Below, in pieces: positions 42,681 to 55,295 of a DNA stretch of 64,000 nt. The notes under the pieces are model-generated. The model saw only the letters and a program-made list of their open reading frames with translations. It was not told the DNA's origin and made no database searches. The stretch covers positions 1-64,000 of the forward strand of contig VCMS01000153.1 in assembly GCA_022539475.1 (NCBI GenBank). The letters are read 5' to 3'. Origin of the DNA: Gracilaria domingensis (taxonomy: Eukaryota; Rhodophyta; Florideophyceae; Gracilariales; Gracilariaceae). Every line of letters begins with the position of its first letter. The stretch's first letter is position 1. The translations under genes and the position numbers were made by a program.

Positions 42681-45010
42681 TTATGCAGTGTCGAGGATAC
42701 CGGGATCTGCCGTGACTTCCTTTGCGCGCATCTCCGTTGTTCGCGGGTTTACCCAACCAGGTCGCTGGTTCCGACTCCCTGAATACCGTACTTGAGAACC
42801 GCGAACGCGCGGACGGTCTGCGTACAGCAGCTCGTCTTCCGTCTTCGACGAAGCTTCTGAAGTAGAAGGCAACTCCATAGTCGGGATAGACACGACGTCC
42901 GCCTCTGCGAGGTGCAAGTTATCCACATCGTGGCCAGAAAAGTCCTGCGGTAGCAGTGAAGCTGATGACGACCATCCTTCGAGTTGGAATGCCTTGGTTG
43001 AAACCCGGTATCCGGTGCGTGCGCGCAACGCGTCTCCCCCCGCTTTCGCGTACTGCACTAACTCCAGATAAGTAGTCTTCTTCCGGTCCTCCCGTCACTG
43101 GGCAACCAGAGTGCGAATAGCCGGATTCAATCCGTTGATAAAGAGTGTACAGCGCTTATTAGACGAGTAAACGTTGCCGCGACAGTGGAATGCCTTATTC
43201 AAGCGTACCGAGTACTTGGTTTCCGATTCCTTCGGGCGCTGTTTCGTCTCCCGTAACTCGATAATAGCTTCCTCGAGAGAAATATTTGTCGCATACGAGC
43301 GCAACAAATACTGCACGGCTTCAGGCCAGCAGGTAACCCCTCCTTCGGAAGCCCGGGATGAACCTCTTACAGAGTTGAACTGATCTTCAGCGATTCCACG
43401 TAGAAAATACGGTAGTGCGACATAAGCTTGTCCCTCACTCATGCCGAGGATGTCAGCCTCCGCTACAAAGCGTGAAAGAAAGTCAAGCACCAGAAAGGGA
43501 TCCTCCCCAGTGAGCAACTGGTTGCGAAAGGTTGAGGACATGCGCTTGATGCAGTCCTTCACCCTACCCGTGCCACGGGGCGTTCGATTCAAGCTTGAAT
43601 CTTCCAAACAGTAATACTGGTAAGATAAAAACCTTTTAAGCAGGGGATTCGTCGGTTCCAATTCCATCAAACCTGAGTGCTTCCTACCCCGTTTACGGGT
43701 ACTGACAACACCATAGGTGGACGTAGAACTCCGCGAACGCGTAGAACGACCACGGCGCCTGCCGTCACTTGGCGAGCTCGACGATGACAAACCCGCTGAG
43801 CGGTTTGAAACAACAGACGACTGTGACGAATCCGAGTGATACTCGTCAATATTCCTATTTTTAGAGCGATTCTTCCCGGACTTCCGGTCACTTATACGAC
43901 GAGAATCTTCCGCAAGTGCAGCAGCCGCGCCATCATCCTCGCGGATGGTGGCCTCCAACGTCTCCATACGGCCAAGAATCCGAATGAATTTCGTGTCAAC
44001 CTCCTCGGAGAAACCGGGATATCCTTGAAGAACCTCCAAGAGGGCATTCACATATTTCCGTGATATACGTAGATCTTCAGAAACACCTCCGTTGAGGGCA
44101 GCGTCTACCCTCAAACGAAGTGTATTGACCTCAGTCGTGAGGGCAGCATGAGAACTTCTCATGACTGCCGTTTGGGCCTCAAGTGTACGTACTTGAGCCT
44201 TCAGTTCCACGACGAGTGCGTCTTTAGCCGCAACAGCGGGAGCATGGACCTCCATAGGAGTATATGAAGGCCCCCCACTGGGGCATCAGACGACTTCTTT
44301 GCTTGCTTCCGGCTTCCGGGTTACTTTCCTTCTCCCTCAAGGGGTTCGGGGACAGACCGCGGACGCGGGGATAACTCTGCTCCAACCGAGCGAGCCTTCG
44401 AAGCGCTTGTTCGTTTGCCCGAGACCATCGTCCACAACGAAACAAAACCAGAAAACTGGGAACAAACGAACGACCAACCAAATTAACCTCGAATGAGTGT
44501 AACGTCTTCACACGAGTGACATTAACCGACAAATCGGACGAATCAACCGTACGAACGGTAACAACCGTATGCGGAATTAGATAGTTCCACCAGATTGCTG
44601 GGACAAATTCAAAACCCAAACGGAGTAACAACAACCGTAACGACAGAAACCTTACACTACGGAAATAGGTAGTGCCACCGGTAGTGAATCTTGTCCAAGA
44701 AACAACCCAAGATGGGGCAAACGAAGCGGACACGACCTCCAGTCGGCAACTAATTCCCGTAGACACTCCGCAACGATCTTTAGGCGGAGTAAACGAGCCG
44801 GCAACCCAAAAAGTGAATCAAACAAGTTTGCTGGAGATGATACGACTTCCCGGACGGGTAACCAACATGAAGTGCAAATCCCAGCGATGGAAATAAAACG
44901 AAAAGGCGGTTCAGATCTTCCTTTTACAGAGCTGAATAGCCGTACAGCGTGCCTACGGGATGACACGGCTAGGATGGGCGTAACTCTGAGATCAAGCCTT
45001 CTCGACAACA
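42681..45010 (-). mobile_element. LTR-retroelement fossil: leader and gag
   Basis: The leader frame (44224-44766) is followed by a 386-codon gag (43095-44255). The gag starts with a coiled coil (ELKAQVRTLEAQTAVMRSSH), then an Arg/Ser-rich linker (RRRGRSTRSRSS), then a capsid-like domain (GEDPFLVLDFLSRFVAEADI, EAIIELRETKQRPKESETKY, NGLNPAIRTLV). A further block (42681-43058) is of unknown content. No protease, RT or integrase follows, so pol is missing. The + strand copy at 36540-37380 belongs to the same family. The gag frame is long and open, so this copy is younger than the + copy. Confidence 0.65.
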
Positions 45011-46380
45011 GAGAGAGCAAAAGACAAAGAAAACGCGTCCCGCTGTAGAGACCACGACACTGTCGGCAATGAAATCACAACGGTGAGTTGAATACTCTTA
45101 CAAGAGTGCCGGAAACACGAGCTAAGGGTAAGGAACCAGGCGGGTAATCGTGACAAAGACGGTAGGCACCGTTATGCAGCGTAGCTATACCTTTGTAAAC
45201 AGGGTGAAAGACGAACGAACACGGACACAAAATGAACAAGCAATAGAGGTAGTGGTGTTTGAGATGCCGCGAAACGGATACGCTCTACAAGGTGCGAGCT
45301 GTTTGCAAGTAGTTTACTACACATCTAGAGTGGAAACATAGAGCATTGCACTCGGTTGTTCCGTGTACTTCTCCAACACTGGCTTTAGTTCAACCGGCGA
45401 AGTAGTGTAGCCAGTTAAACCACTATAAGAGTGGTGCATTATATATTCTACAATAAATATTCCACTTTTATTACTCCATATGTACAAAATACGTCATCAT
45501 ACACTATGCACAGGGTTAGAAAAAGCTGTCATCAACCGCTTTCTACTCATGTCAAAGCGATGGAGTAAAATAAGACATATCCGTTGCAATTTTAAAATCA
45601 ATTTCATTCCGGTAATTCTGGCCAAAAGATAAGTACGAACCGTTCACGAGATATCCAGAAATTCTGTCTGGCGATACGAACAATCGTCACAGCCATGTAC
45701 TCAACGGGCAACCATTGCCCTGTTCACAACGTTTCTGTGCCAGATGAATCATGACCATGTGCTGTGGAGTTTGGAACAAGTACCATCCGTTCAGAAGCGG
45801 AATCAGCAAACGTGATTGACCAAATGTATCCTTGGCAGGTACTATGACGCCAACGAAGCGATAGAAACTGCTTAATTGGAGTCCGGTAAACATTGGGTTA
45901 TGCGGGCGTGAAAATGTTTGATCCACAACTTTGGGAGGTTACCATCTATATCAAATCAGTAAAGGTTAACTGAAAGCTCTTGTTTCGCTCTTTAACGTTC
46001 ATGATGACGTACAAACGGCCTGAATGGAATTGATACGGCCATATCGTGATGTCTGCGTTTGCGCATATGGCGTAATTAAGGTGGATCCGTACACATATCT
46101 TAATACCCCAAAGAATGGGTAGAAACCTGTCAGGCGTGTGGGACTCATCGGCTAGGCTGTAAAAATCATAACTACTACTTCTAATATGTAGTATACCCAT
46201 GACTGGGTGAGCCTCACCAGTTATTCATACTGTGTCGCACCATTCCCCGGAATCGCCGGGTACACTATGAACCCAAATAGCAAATAAGTCCCCGCGAAAG
46301 TGTTGCACCACAACGGGGAAGAGGCGGTTGTAGTGGTGTCATTGGCTGAGTGACTTTAAGGTTGTTGCTCTGGGTGCGCG
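45011..46380. other. No supported gene
   Basis: AT-leaning DNA with - strand frames of 79 and 84 codons without a domain. The right edge carries the GGTTT target of the Copia insertion. I found no LTR match for the fossil to the left. Confidence 0.4.
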
Positions 46381-46385
46381 GGTTT

Positions 46386-46849
46386 TGTAGAGAGTACACA
46401 CGCTAAACATGTAAGTGTGTCAGAAGGTTACGAGAGATATACAGATCTGTTATTGAGCAGATCACTTAGTATTGCTATATGTTACGATAGAAGTTATTGT
46501 GAGAGCTCCTGCTGTAGTCTAGCTCAATGTGGGGCGCTGGTTTAGGCAGGTTTACAGCGTTTGGAAGTACATAAGTTGTTGAGTAGAATAGTTGAGGAGG
46601 AAAAAGATGAGGACCATCCTATTCAACGTAAACTACTATCACAAGTATCTCATTCTCCGTCAAGCAGCTTCATCAGGAGCCGTAATTGGCACGCAAGCAG
46701 CTCTAGTTAGAGCCGCCACTGCGTTGGGCTCGACAAGCCGTAGCACAGTCATCTACAGGACCGGTCGCCGACTGTCTCGCCTTCTCTGTTGTCTATTGTT
46801 CGGACCACTTTTGGTCAGACTGTAGTCAACCTTCACAGTTTTGTGAACA
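46386..46849 (+). repeat. 5' LTR of the Copia element
   Basis: 464 bp, TG...CA. It contains a 77-codon open frame (46592-46825), duplicated in the other LTR. Confidence 0.94.
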
Positions 46850-46904
46850 GTTATAACTGTTTCAGCTGTTTTGGTGCACCAGCAATTATAACGCACACCC
46901 AGAA

Positions 46905-49060
46905 ATGGCTACTTCGGACAACAGCATCGCTGAGGAAGTAAGAGTATCCGATCCTGGACCTTCAAACGACGAGATGGAACGGATTGGTTCGTTTCCAATT
47001 GCTACGGACGAAACTCTCAATGAGATTGGTGACCCTGACCCACCTCCTGATGGTGCCTCTCCAGAACTTGTCGCTCAGTACAAGAGCGATGTCGAGTCCT
47101 ACGCCAGAGAAATGCTGGAAGCTTTCAAGGAAACCGATGTCAAGGACGAATGGCTATGGCTTGAGTTCACAGCTACGTTCCGAGCGCACACAATTGGAGT
47201 TCTCTCGAAGGCGACAACGTTGAGGTGGATAGAGTTTCTGATCGAGCGTGGTGTTTATGTCAAACGCCAGCAAGGATACCCCCGAAAGAAGGCCCTCGCC
47301 GAATGCCTCACTCAGTCGACATTTGTTGCAACTGAAGGTACACACCCTGTTTCAAGAGAAGGCCCAGCAGTTAACGATACTGCTCTCGAAGGAGTTCAAC
47401 GAGCTCAGCAGGATATCAGTCGGCACGCTGCGTCATCCAGACCACGCCACTCGTTACAGAATAAGAACAATCCTGTGCCGAATGACGAACCTCCTGCATA
47501 CAAACAGACTTATGGCGAGCACCAACCAGAAGCACCTGTTTCACATCGTCAAGAATCATACAAGCCGGGCTCCAGAACCAGGGTTCACGATATTCTTCCG
47601 AACATTATTGCCCATTCATCCAAACAGGTGAAGAACAAGTCTGACGGTTCGAATATCAACGATGGGAACGAACGCTCACTGGGGCTCAATGGCATCATCA
47701 AAGCACATCAAGGGCGTAAGCGTTTCTGTGGCGGATTCGATGAGGATCTTCGACACTTCCTCGAGTTCTATGACACGATGGCTCGCGTATGCAAACTAAC
47801 GGACCTAGAAAAGGTTGAAGCTTTGCCAGTGATGCTCGACGAGGACGCATTGTCGCTGTACATCGAGAACTACCGTCCAGAAACCTCTTATGAAGAGATG
47901 CTACAACTGCTCATCGACAATTATGTCAGTGAGGAGCAGCGTAACAGGACTCTGATTCTATGGCAATCGCTCAGGTTGTCTCAGTTCATGAGAGAACATC
48001 CCGAGAAGAGCGAACTAGAAGTTTTCAGATCTTTTTGCCACAAGCTCTCTACTCTTCAGAAACAACTCGATCCGTCATACCGTACAGACAACTTTCTCAG
48101 GGACCAGCTGATCGTTGCGGTGGATACAAATCGAATCACGCAATCACTCCACGAACGGATCCCAACTACGTCGCAAGATGCACGCAGTAGAATTGCTACT
48201 TTCCTCTCTAGCGAACCGCAGTCGGCAGGAGCGTTTACAGTTTCCTCGAGAGCTCAAGGCTCCCGTAGAGAGGCACATTACAGCCTTGGAAACACATATG
48301 GTGGGGATGCAAGGAAGAACTTTAAAGGGTTCACGAAGAACAGAAGTCGAAAGATATCTTCCCGATCCTTCAGAGGCAAGAAAGGATGTTACGTTTGTGG
48401 CCAGGACCATCTTGCACGAACCCGCCACAGTCCTTCCGAGGTCAAGGCTGCCATTGATCGTATGCGAAAGCACAGACCATCTGCGTATCTTACAGTAGAG
48501 GACATGGCACATGTGATGGACGACGTGCTGGAAAAAGATTCTGGTGAAGAGGAAGCCGACGACGTTAACTATGTGTACTCTTCGGATGAAGACTCTGAAC
48601 ACGAGGAAGATGGCATATGGTACATTGCAGAAGACGGAATGTCTCTGCATAAAGGGGACGAACAGCGCCTCGCAAATGCGTCTTTCATACACGGATCTTC
48701 GTACAATTATGACCTCCACTCAGCTCTATCTGCCATGAACGAAGAACTTTCACAAGGCGAGGTCGAGGAGTTCAAGGGCATTCTTCTAGATACATGTGCG
48801 AATCGCTCAAGTCTCATGTCTTACTCTCAATACAAAGCTTATTGCGATGCATTTTACGTACCTTGCCGTTTGGAACAGGATAACACGAGGAGTCTGACAG
48901 GAATTGGGGACACAAAGAGAGCCATAGGTACCGCGACGATTCCTATTCCGTTCAAGGACTTAGGGCTGGTAATCGATGTCCAATTTCAGATTCTCGCCGG
49001 GAACGTACCAAGCCTTCTCAGCATGAAGGATATGGTTGAAAACGGGCTGGAAATCAGTAT
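46905..49060 (+). CDS. gag: Copia gag and protease region
   Basis: About 719 codons. An acidic N-terminal part is followed by a gag/capsid-type domain at residues 270-400 or so (RKRFCGGFDEDLRHFLEFYD, RPETSYEEMLQLLIDNYV). A modified zinc knuckle (KGCYVCGQDHLARTRHS) follows near residue 495, then an acidic linker. The protease-like site is ILLDTCANRSSLMSYSQY near residue 625, with DTC in place of the usual DTG/DSG. The large size of the gag, and a knuckle that lacks the usual CCHC form, set it apart from the other Copia family in this window. Confidence 0.8.
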
Positions 49061-49079
49061 TTAGAAGCGCCAAGTGTTG

Positions 49080-49770
49080 TACAAACACCTTACACAGCCT
49101 CTCACATTCAAGAACTATTTTCTTGTCCACAAATGGGACCCCGAAGATATTGATTACTGTCTTTACACTGAAGCTGAGTTGCGAAAGCTCCATCGCGTGT
49201 TCGGACATCCAACTGTTCATACATTTCTGAATTTCTTGAAGCGAGCCAGGCCAGATGAGATGAACAAGGACGTTCGCGATGCTTTCGATGAACTTACGAA
49301 AGCTTGCAATACCTGTGCAACTCACGCCTCCAGCCCCCGCAGGTTTAAGTTAACTGTCGGTACAGACGACCTGAAATTCAATCACATTGTCGCAATTGAT
49401 ATAATGTATATCAACAACAAGCCTCTCCTACACGCTGTCGACGAGGCAACGCACTACAGCGCTGCATTATTTCTGAACCGTGTGCGGTCCTCCGATGTTT
49501 GGAAGGCTTTTCTGCGATGTTGGTCGCGTTTGTATCTCGGTCCCCCAGATTTTCTTCGAGTCGATCAAGGCAGTAACTTTGTCTCGAAAGAGTTTCTCGA
49601 TACCGCAGAAACCGATGGAATATCGGTCCTACAGGCCCCAGTGGAGTCCCCTTCGACAATGTCGCATGTCGAAAGATATCATGGGCCTTTACGGAACGCA
49701 TATCTCAAGATCAGGGAGAACATGTCAAGGACCGAGACAGATGCAGATTGTCTAAAATGGCCATCAAATC
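49080..49770 (+). CDS. Copia integrase
   Basis: Pre-integrase zinc motif (LRKLHRVFGHPTVHTFLNFL, ACNTCATHA) followed by the DDE core: first Asp in HIVAIDIMYIN, second in FLRVDQGSNFVSKEFLD, and the Glu region near SPSTMSHVERYHGPLR. It inserts element DNA into the host chromosome. It lies between the gag/protease and RT blocks, the Copia order. Confidence 0.85.
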
Positions 49771-51889
49771 TGTGAATGACACCGTAAAACCCGAAGGCCT
49801 CTGCCCTACACTCCTGTTGTTTGGTTCTCTACCTCGCCCAGCTCGTAGGATCCCAGCCGAGACACAGTTGCAGAGATCAGCAGCAATCGAAGCTGCCAAA
49901 AAGGAAGTGCAGAAAGAGCAAGCTAAACGAAGACTCTCCTTTGGTTTGAAGCACAGCGGTGGCCCGAAAGGGAAGGAGCACAGCGAGAGGCTAGTCAAAT
50001 TGCCTGCAGGCTCCCCTGTTTATGTGTATCGTGACACATCAAAACTCTGGGAGGGTCCATTTTCCCTCATCCAAGTGGAAGGAGAAACGGTAGTGGTTCA
50101 GCTGCCTCACGGAAGACGTATTTTTCGGTCGCATGTGGTCAAACCTGTAACTGATTCTGATTTAAAACTACACAATGCAGTCAAATTCAACCAGAAAAAG
50201 TCTGGAGTGAGGGGTGACGTTCCAACCTCAACTTGGAAAACGAAGGAGAACGTTAACTCTAAACGATCAAACCCGCTGAATGAAGAAGCACTTTCCGATG
50301 TTGTGGTAACTGCCATGTTTGGGAGCCCCACGACTCTCCAAGATATCACGGACAACCCCTCGAGCCATGCATTTGTCGAGTCAAGGAAAAAGGAACTCTC
50401 TCAATTGGAGAAACGCAACACGTTCAAGGTCATGGATTTGGACTCAGTGCCTTCCAACGTGCGGATATTCGGAAGCCGATGGGTCGATCTGGTGAAGACC
50501 GTGAATGGAAACACTTTCGAGAGATCGAGATTGGTTGCGCAAAACTTTCGGGATAAGGGCGCATTACATATCGCCACCAAGTCTCCTACAGTGTCACGCC
50601 TTGGCCAACGAGTGACTCTCTCCGTAGCGGCACTGTTTCCCAATTACAGTGCATATGTGAGGGACATTTCCCAAGCATACGTCCAATCTGCTTCCCCAAT
50701 CAAGCGAGATATTTACCTCAGGCCACCTCAGGAAATGGGACTCGCAGAGAACAAGGTGCTACAAGTACTCAAACCACTCTATGGTATACCAGAGAGCGGG
50801 CTTTACTGGTTTGTAACATACCATGCTCATCATAAGGACAATCTGGGAATGTTACCCACGAAGCCAGACGTTTGTTTGCTCTACAGGAGAGGACAGGCAG
50901 AACTGGAGGGAGTCGTTGCTCTGCAAGTAGATGATTCACTGGGAGTAGGAAATGAAGACTTTTTGGAAGATGAAGAACGAGAGTGTCAACGTTTCCAGAC
51001 CGTACAGAGCAAGCCGAGGAAGGTATTGGAGACTGGTACTAGTGTGGACTTCAATGGCACTGTTATTTCCAAACTCGCGGATAATGTGCTTGAAGCGACG
51101 CAGAGGAAGAAGCTTCAGTCTGTAGCGAAGGTTTCGGATGCCAAGCAATTTGGCAGTATCAGAGCTCAGATACAATACATAGGATGCTGCACGAGGCCGG
51201 ATCTTTGCGCTTCAGTTCAGCTGCTTGCCAGTTCCTGTAATAGTCCAAGTCCAAAGGACTACAAAGAGTTGAACAAAGTTGTACACCGCTGTGCAAGCAC
51301 TGTCAATGTTGGCTTGAAGTTCGTACCGCTGGACATCAGTTCTGTTCGTCTGGCGTTGTTCACAGACGCTTCATTTGCCAACGCAGATGAGATGAAGTCG
51401 CAAATTGGGTTTGTATTGGTTCTTGTGGACGGTACGAACAGAGCAAACATATTGCACTACGGAAGTTCTCGATGCAAAAGAGTTACACGATCTGTCATGG
51501 CAGCGGAGATTCATGGTCTACTGTACGGTTTTGACAATGCGTTTGTCGCGAAGAGCATGTTGGAGGAAGTCTTGGGACGAGAAGTAGCGATTGATGCATA
51601 TGTTGACTCCCGAACTGTATTTAACGTCATTGCCAAGAGCAGTGCCACACTGGAAAAGCGATTGCAAATCGACGTCGCATCGATGCGTGAATGTCATTCG
51701 AGGGGTGAACTACGTTTTCTTGCGTGGATACCGGTCTCTGAGAACTATGCCGACGGTTTAACGAAGTCTTTAGTTTCAGATTCACACCCACTTTGGCACC
51801 TTCTGGTAACAAATGAACTGAAAATCAATCCAAGAGGTTGGGTACAAACAGCTTCGAACTCTTTTCGAAAGAGAAAACTTGGAGTGTAG
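49750..51889 (+). CDS. pol: Copia reverse transcriptase and RNase H
   Basis: About 713 codons. The N-terminal part is an integrase C-terminal-like domain (SPVYVYRDTSKLWEGPFSLI). RT follows from about residue 215 (KKELSQLEKRNTFKVMDLDS, GSRWVDLVKTVNG, VRDISQAYVQS) with the catalytic LQVDDSLG near residue 395. RNase H has LALFTDASFANADE and AAEIHGLLYG, and the end has YADGLTKSL, typical of Copia. The RT motif reads VDDS in place of YVDD. Confidence 0.85.
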
Positions 51890-52348
51890 AGAGTACACAC
51901 GCTAAACATGTAAGTGTGTCAGAAGGTTACGAGAGATATACAGATCTGTTATTGAGCAGATCACTTAGTATTGCTATATGTTACGATAGAAGTTATTGTG
52001 AGAGCTCCTGCTGTAGTCTAGCTCAATGTGGGGCGCTGGTTTAGGCAGGTTTACAGCGTCTGGAAGTACATAAGTTGTTGAGTAGAATAGTTGAGGAGGA
52101 AAAAGATGAGGACCATCCTATTCAACGTAAACTACTATCACAAGTATCTCATTCTCCGTCAAGCAGCTTCATCAGGAGCCGTAATTGGCACGCAAGCAGC
52201 TCTAGTTAGAGCCGCCACTGCGTTGGGCTCGACAAGCCGTAGCACAGTCATCTACAGGACCGGTCGCCGACTGTCTCGCCTTCTCTGTTGTCTATTGTTC
52301 GGACCACTTTTGGTCAGACTGTAGTCAACCTTCACAGTTTTGTGAACA
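51885..52348 (+). repeat. 3' LTR of the Copia element
   Basis: 464 bp, about 1 difference from the 5' copy. Confidence 0.94.
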
Positions 52349-52353
52349 GGTTT

Positions 52354-54530
52354 ACACATAGGCCGAGCTTCGCACTTTGGCTCCTTTGATGCATGACAAT
52401 CGCAATCGAAAAATTGTTTTACGTGTTAGAGCCTTTAGAATATGCACTTTGGGCGTAGTTCTTCTTCTCTCACGCTATTTCTTCTGTTTATGTCTCTGAG
52501 ATTTGTTCTTGTCAAACATCTTCTTGCGCTCTCGATTCCTCTTTCTCTTCGCAGCACGGGACCTAGAATTATGAGGCAGGGAATACTCGAAGCCATCCTA
52601 TGTGGTAATTGTGCGCTTTTTTGCTTTATGCTTGGACTCTAAGCAGATAGACATGTTACATCTAATCCTTTATGCGTTTGAGTATGTGTCTTGTGTCCGA
52701 TGGCAGTTGGCATCAGCCATTTGTTCTTTAGCTTTTACAAAACAAGTGTATGCAAAAAACGCTAATTTGCTTTGTTTGGAGTAAAAAAGTGTTTGGGCTA
52801 AATTTGTGGTTGTGCTTGTAGTTCAGTAGTTCATTGAGTACTGCTAGATTGAGCCCATGGAGACGATTAGACTTTCTATGGGGTGCTACATTGCATTGGA
52901 TTGGCTGTGGCAGCGGAAATTAGAGATTTGGTGTTTTAAAAGATCAACGCGGTTTGTTCGGGGTGGCCGCCTTAATCATTGAGAGTTTGCAGCGCAACGA
53001 GATCGGGGAAGGGGGCTAACGTCGGGAATCTCAATAAGCTAAGATATTGGCAGAGTGGCTTGGGTTGGGTGTCTTGTTTTGGCGCTTATCTTCAAATAAG
53101 CCAGTTTTTAAGCGAAGTAGCCTTCGTTATTTAAAAGAAACTCATCTGCAGAAGAAGTCTTATTTCAAAAACAGACTCTTTTTTGCTTATTTAAAATCGG
53201 TTATTGTACAGTGTAAGTCGGATTGGAGAAACTGAGACGAATCACCATCAAGCTACACTTGCACAACTTCGTCACGTATTCCACATTGCCCACGTCCCAA
53301 ATCATTGGATCACGGGGACCCATGGTAGCAACAGATCTTGCCGCCGCGCTGTCCTCCGTGACGATCTTCACATGTTCATCGACGGCCTATCGAAGCCTCT
53401 CTCCGTCCTTCGCTGCACGCTGCTGGCAGCCGCCAGCTCAGCAATGGGCCAAGCAATCAAAGGCTGGTGCAGAATTGCAGGCGAGGTTGGTGGTATCTTG
53501 GAGCACGGCGTGGCGGCGCGGAAGTGCGGAACGGCCAGGTAAAGTTACGCACACGAATGAACAAAGGGGGCGCACTGTGGCGCGAGCATTGTTGCAACAG
53601 TGGGGGCCCTTACGTGGCTCGAAGCGTTGGGCCCCACCAACTAAAAGTGATCTGTTGATGGGGCTAACTGCCTGAAGTCTACACATTTTCACGTACATGC
53701 TTCATGTCTGAAGAAGCGTACAATAGACGCGACGTTGACTGCATTGTAGCAGAACCGACGAATCTCGGAAGCTCGTGTGGAGGGCGTCTTCAAACTGGAA
53801 CAAGCTGATGGCAGTGACCAACGACTTCAAACCGGAGAGTGATTTTTGTACGTACATTCAGAGCTTTGAGTTGATATCTAGGCTGGAGAAAACGTTTCAG
53901 AACAGTAGAGAAGTTTGCTGTGGTACATTTTACACTTGTGTCGATGGACATCCTCGACTGAAATGTTTAACACACCCTTGTTGAATAGCCGGCGCAGATT
54001 TTGGTTGCCAACGACAGATGACTCTGATGATGCGAAAGCATGATCTGTCCGTGTATGAGACGCTACGTGTAGTGGAAGATATCGTTTGCAATTTTGGACT
54101 CGGCAAGAAAAAGACAGGTGAATGAAAGTTGAAGCATGCAATGGATGTGTGGTACCAAGGGTATTGTAGTCTGTAGTGTAGACACTGCCAACAAGCGCCC
54201 ACAATTGCCAACACCGTTTTTATGTTGATGCCTTCGAAAACCGTAGAAGTCAACGACAGCACCGAGCTTTCAGTTTACAGCACTACGCTTGCAAAGAGCT
54301 GGGAAGGGTTTCTAAATATATGGCTGCTGCTTTCAAAGACTGTTTGAAAGCGAAGGAGTAGGCAAAAGTGAAGTTGCCGTGTTTCAATTGCTGGCAGCAA
54401 GGTTTATGTATGGGCGTTGTTGTAGCTACGCGTTGGGTAACGAAGGTAAGTGCGCACAGAGTAGCATGATTGGTGCGCGAGATGATTATGCAGGTGTTAG
54501 CATGTCCACGCGGGCCACGCGCTACACGTG
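52354..54530. other. No supported gene
   Basis: AT-rich at the left, mixed at the right. The frames of 112 and 150 codons at 53204-53675 overlap in different frames and show no domain. I see no repeats of note. Confidence 0.4.
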
Positions 54531-54549
54531 CCGCATATCGACCAGCACA

Positions 54550-54550
<1 letters not shown>

Positions 54551-54588
<38 letters not shown>
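54551..54588. repeat. (CCG)n microsatellite
   Basis: About 12-13 uninterrupted CCG/GCC units in the GC-rich region upstream of the secreted-protein gene. It produces poly-Pro, poly-Arg, poly-Ala and poly-Gly in the shadow frames. Confidence 0.95.
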
Positions 54589-54771
54589 AAGGCTCTCGGC
54601 GACAGCACGCCGCCAACGCCTCCGCCGTCCCTTCTCACGTCCCGAGCGCCGCTGCGGCGCTTTTCTCCGCCAGCAGCCGGCGCCCTTCGTTCCCGCTCCG
54701 CGCGGCGCTGCCACGGCGGCGGCGCGCGTCTTGATGGCGGCGGCGGCGGCGATATGCCACCCACAGCACAC

Positions 54772-54808
54772 GATGATGACGATGATGACGATGATGACGA
54801 TGACGACC
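54772..54808. repeat. (GAT/GAC)n microsatellite
   Basis: An imperfect GATGATGAC run of about 37 bases; it reads as poly-Asp or poly-Ser in shadow frames. Confidence 0.9.
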
Positions 54809-55231
54809 ACGCGCCCGCGGTGAGGGAAAGCGCACAATCGACCGCCCCGCCCCCGCACGTCGCGTGTGCGTGTCGCACATACACGCGGGCTTCCTCGCGC
54901 GCATTCCCGCGCGAAAAGTAGCAGCAGCGCACGCAACCCTTGCTGGCGCCGACGGCTCCGTCGCGTTCCATGGTGGCGGGCGCGCCGCGATCGCGCCACG
55001 GCAGTCTCGCCTCGCGCCAACAAAAGGGGCGCGCCGCACCAACTGATTGAGCGCCCGCGCGCCGCCTGTGACGCCGTGTGACGCGCGCCTTGTTGACCAC
55101 TCGGCGGAAACGAGCAGCAATTCGGACAGCCCCATACACACGAAGGCTCACCCCCGCACAGCGCGTCATCTGCGCCCGCCGCTGCTCATAAGAGCGCCGC
55201 TCGCGTCGTCGCGGCGAGTGGCGCCCTTCGT

Positions 55232-55265
<34 letters not shown>
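55232..55265. repeat. (CA)n microsatellite in the promoter or 5' UTR
   Basis: About 17 CA units ending 30 bases before the ATG at 55296. Confidence 0.95.
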
Positions 55266-55268
<3 letters not shown>

Positions 55269-55295
55269 CGCACTCTCGTCATCTGCGCCCCGAAC

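Larger units (their letters stand above)
46386..52348 (+). mobile_element. Very young Ty1/Copia element, nearly whole
   Basis: 5963 bp flanked by a perfect GGTTT target duplication (46381-46385 and 52349-52353). LTRs of 464 bp (TGTAGA...GTGAACA) differ at about 1 site, so the insertion is very recent. Internal order: gag with protease (about 46905-49060), integrase (about 49080-49770), RT and RNase H (about 49750-51890). Integrase ahead of RT defines Copia. A purine-rich stretch precedes the 3' LTR, and the pol frame runs into the first bases of that LTR. No standard PBS was recognised next to the 5' LTR. It looks close to whole; the coding region lies in three blocks. Confidence 0.93.

Noticed and set aside
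53045-53100. tRNA-like TGGCAGAGTGGCTTGGGTTGG
   Set aside because: It resembles an A box only; there is no B box or cloverleaf downstream.
53204-53675. Overlapping 112- and 150-codon + strand ORFs
   Set aside because: Different frames of the same DNA with no domain or conserved composition; no reason to prefer either as a gene.
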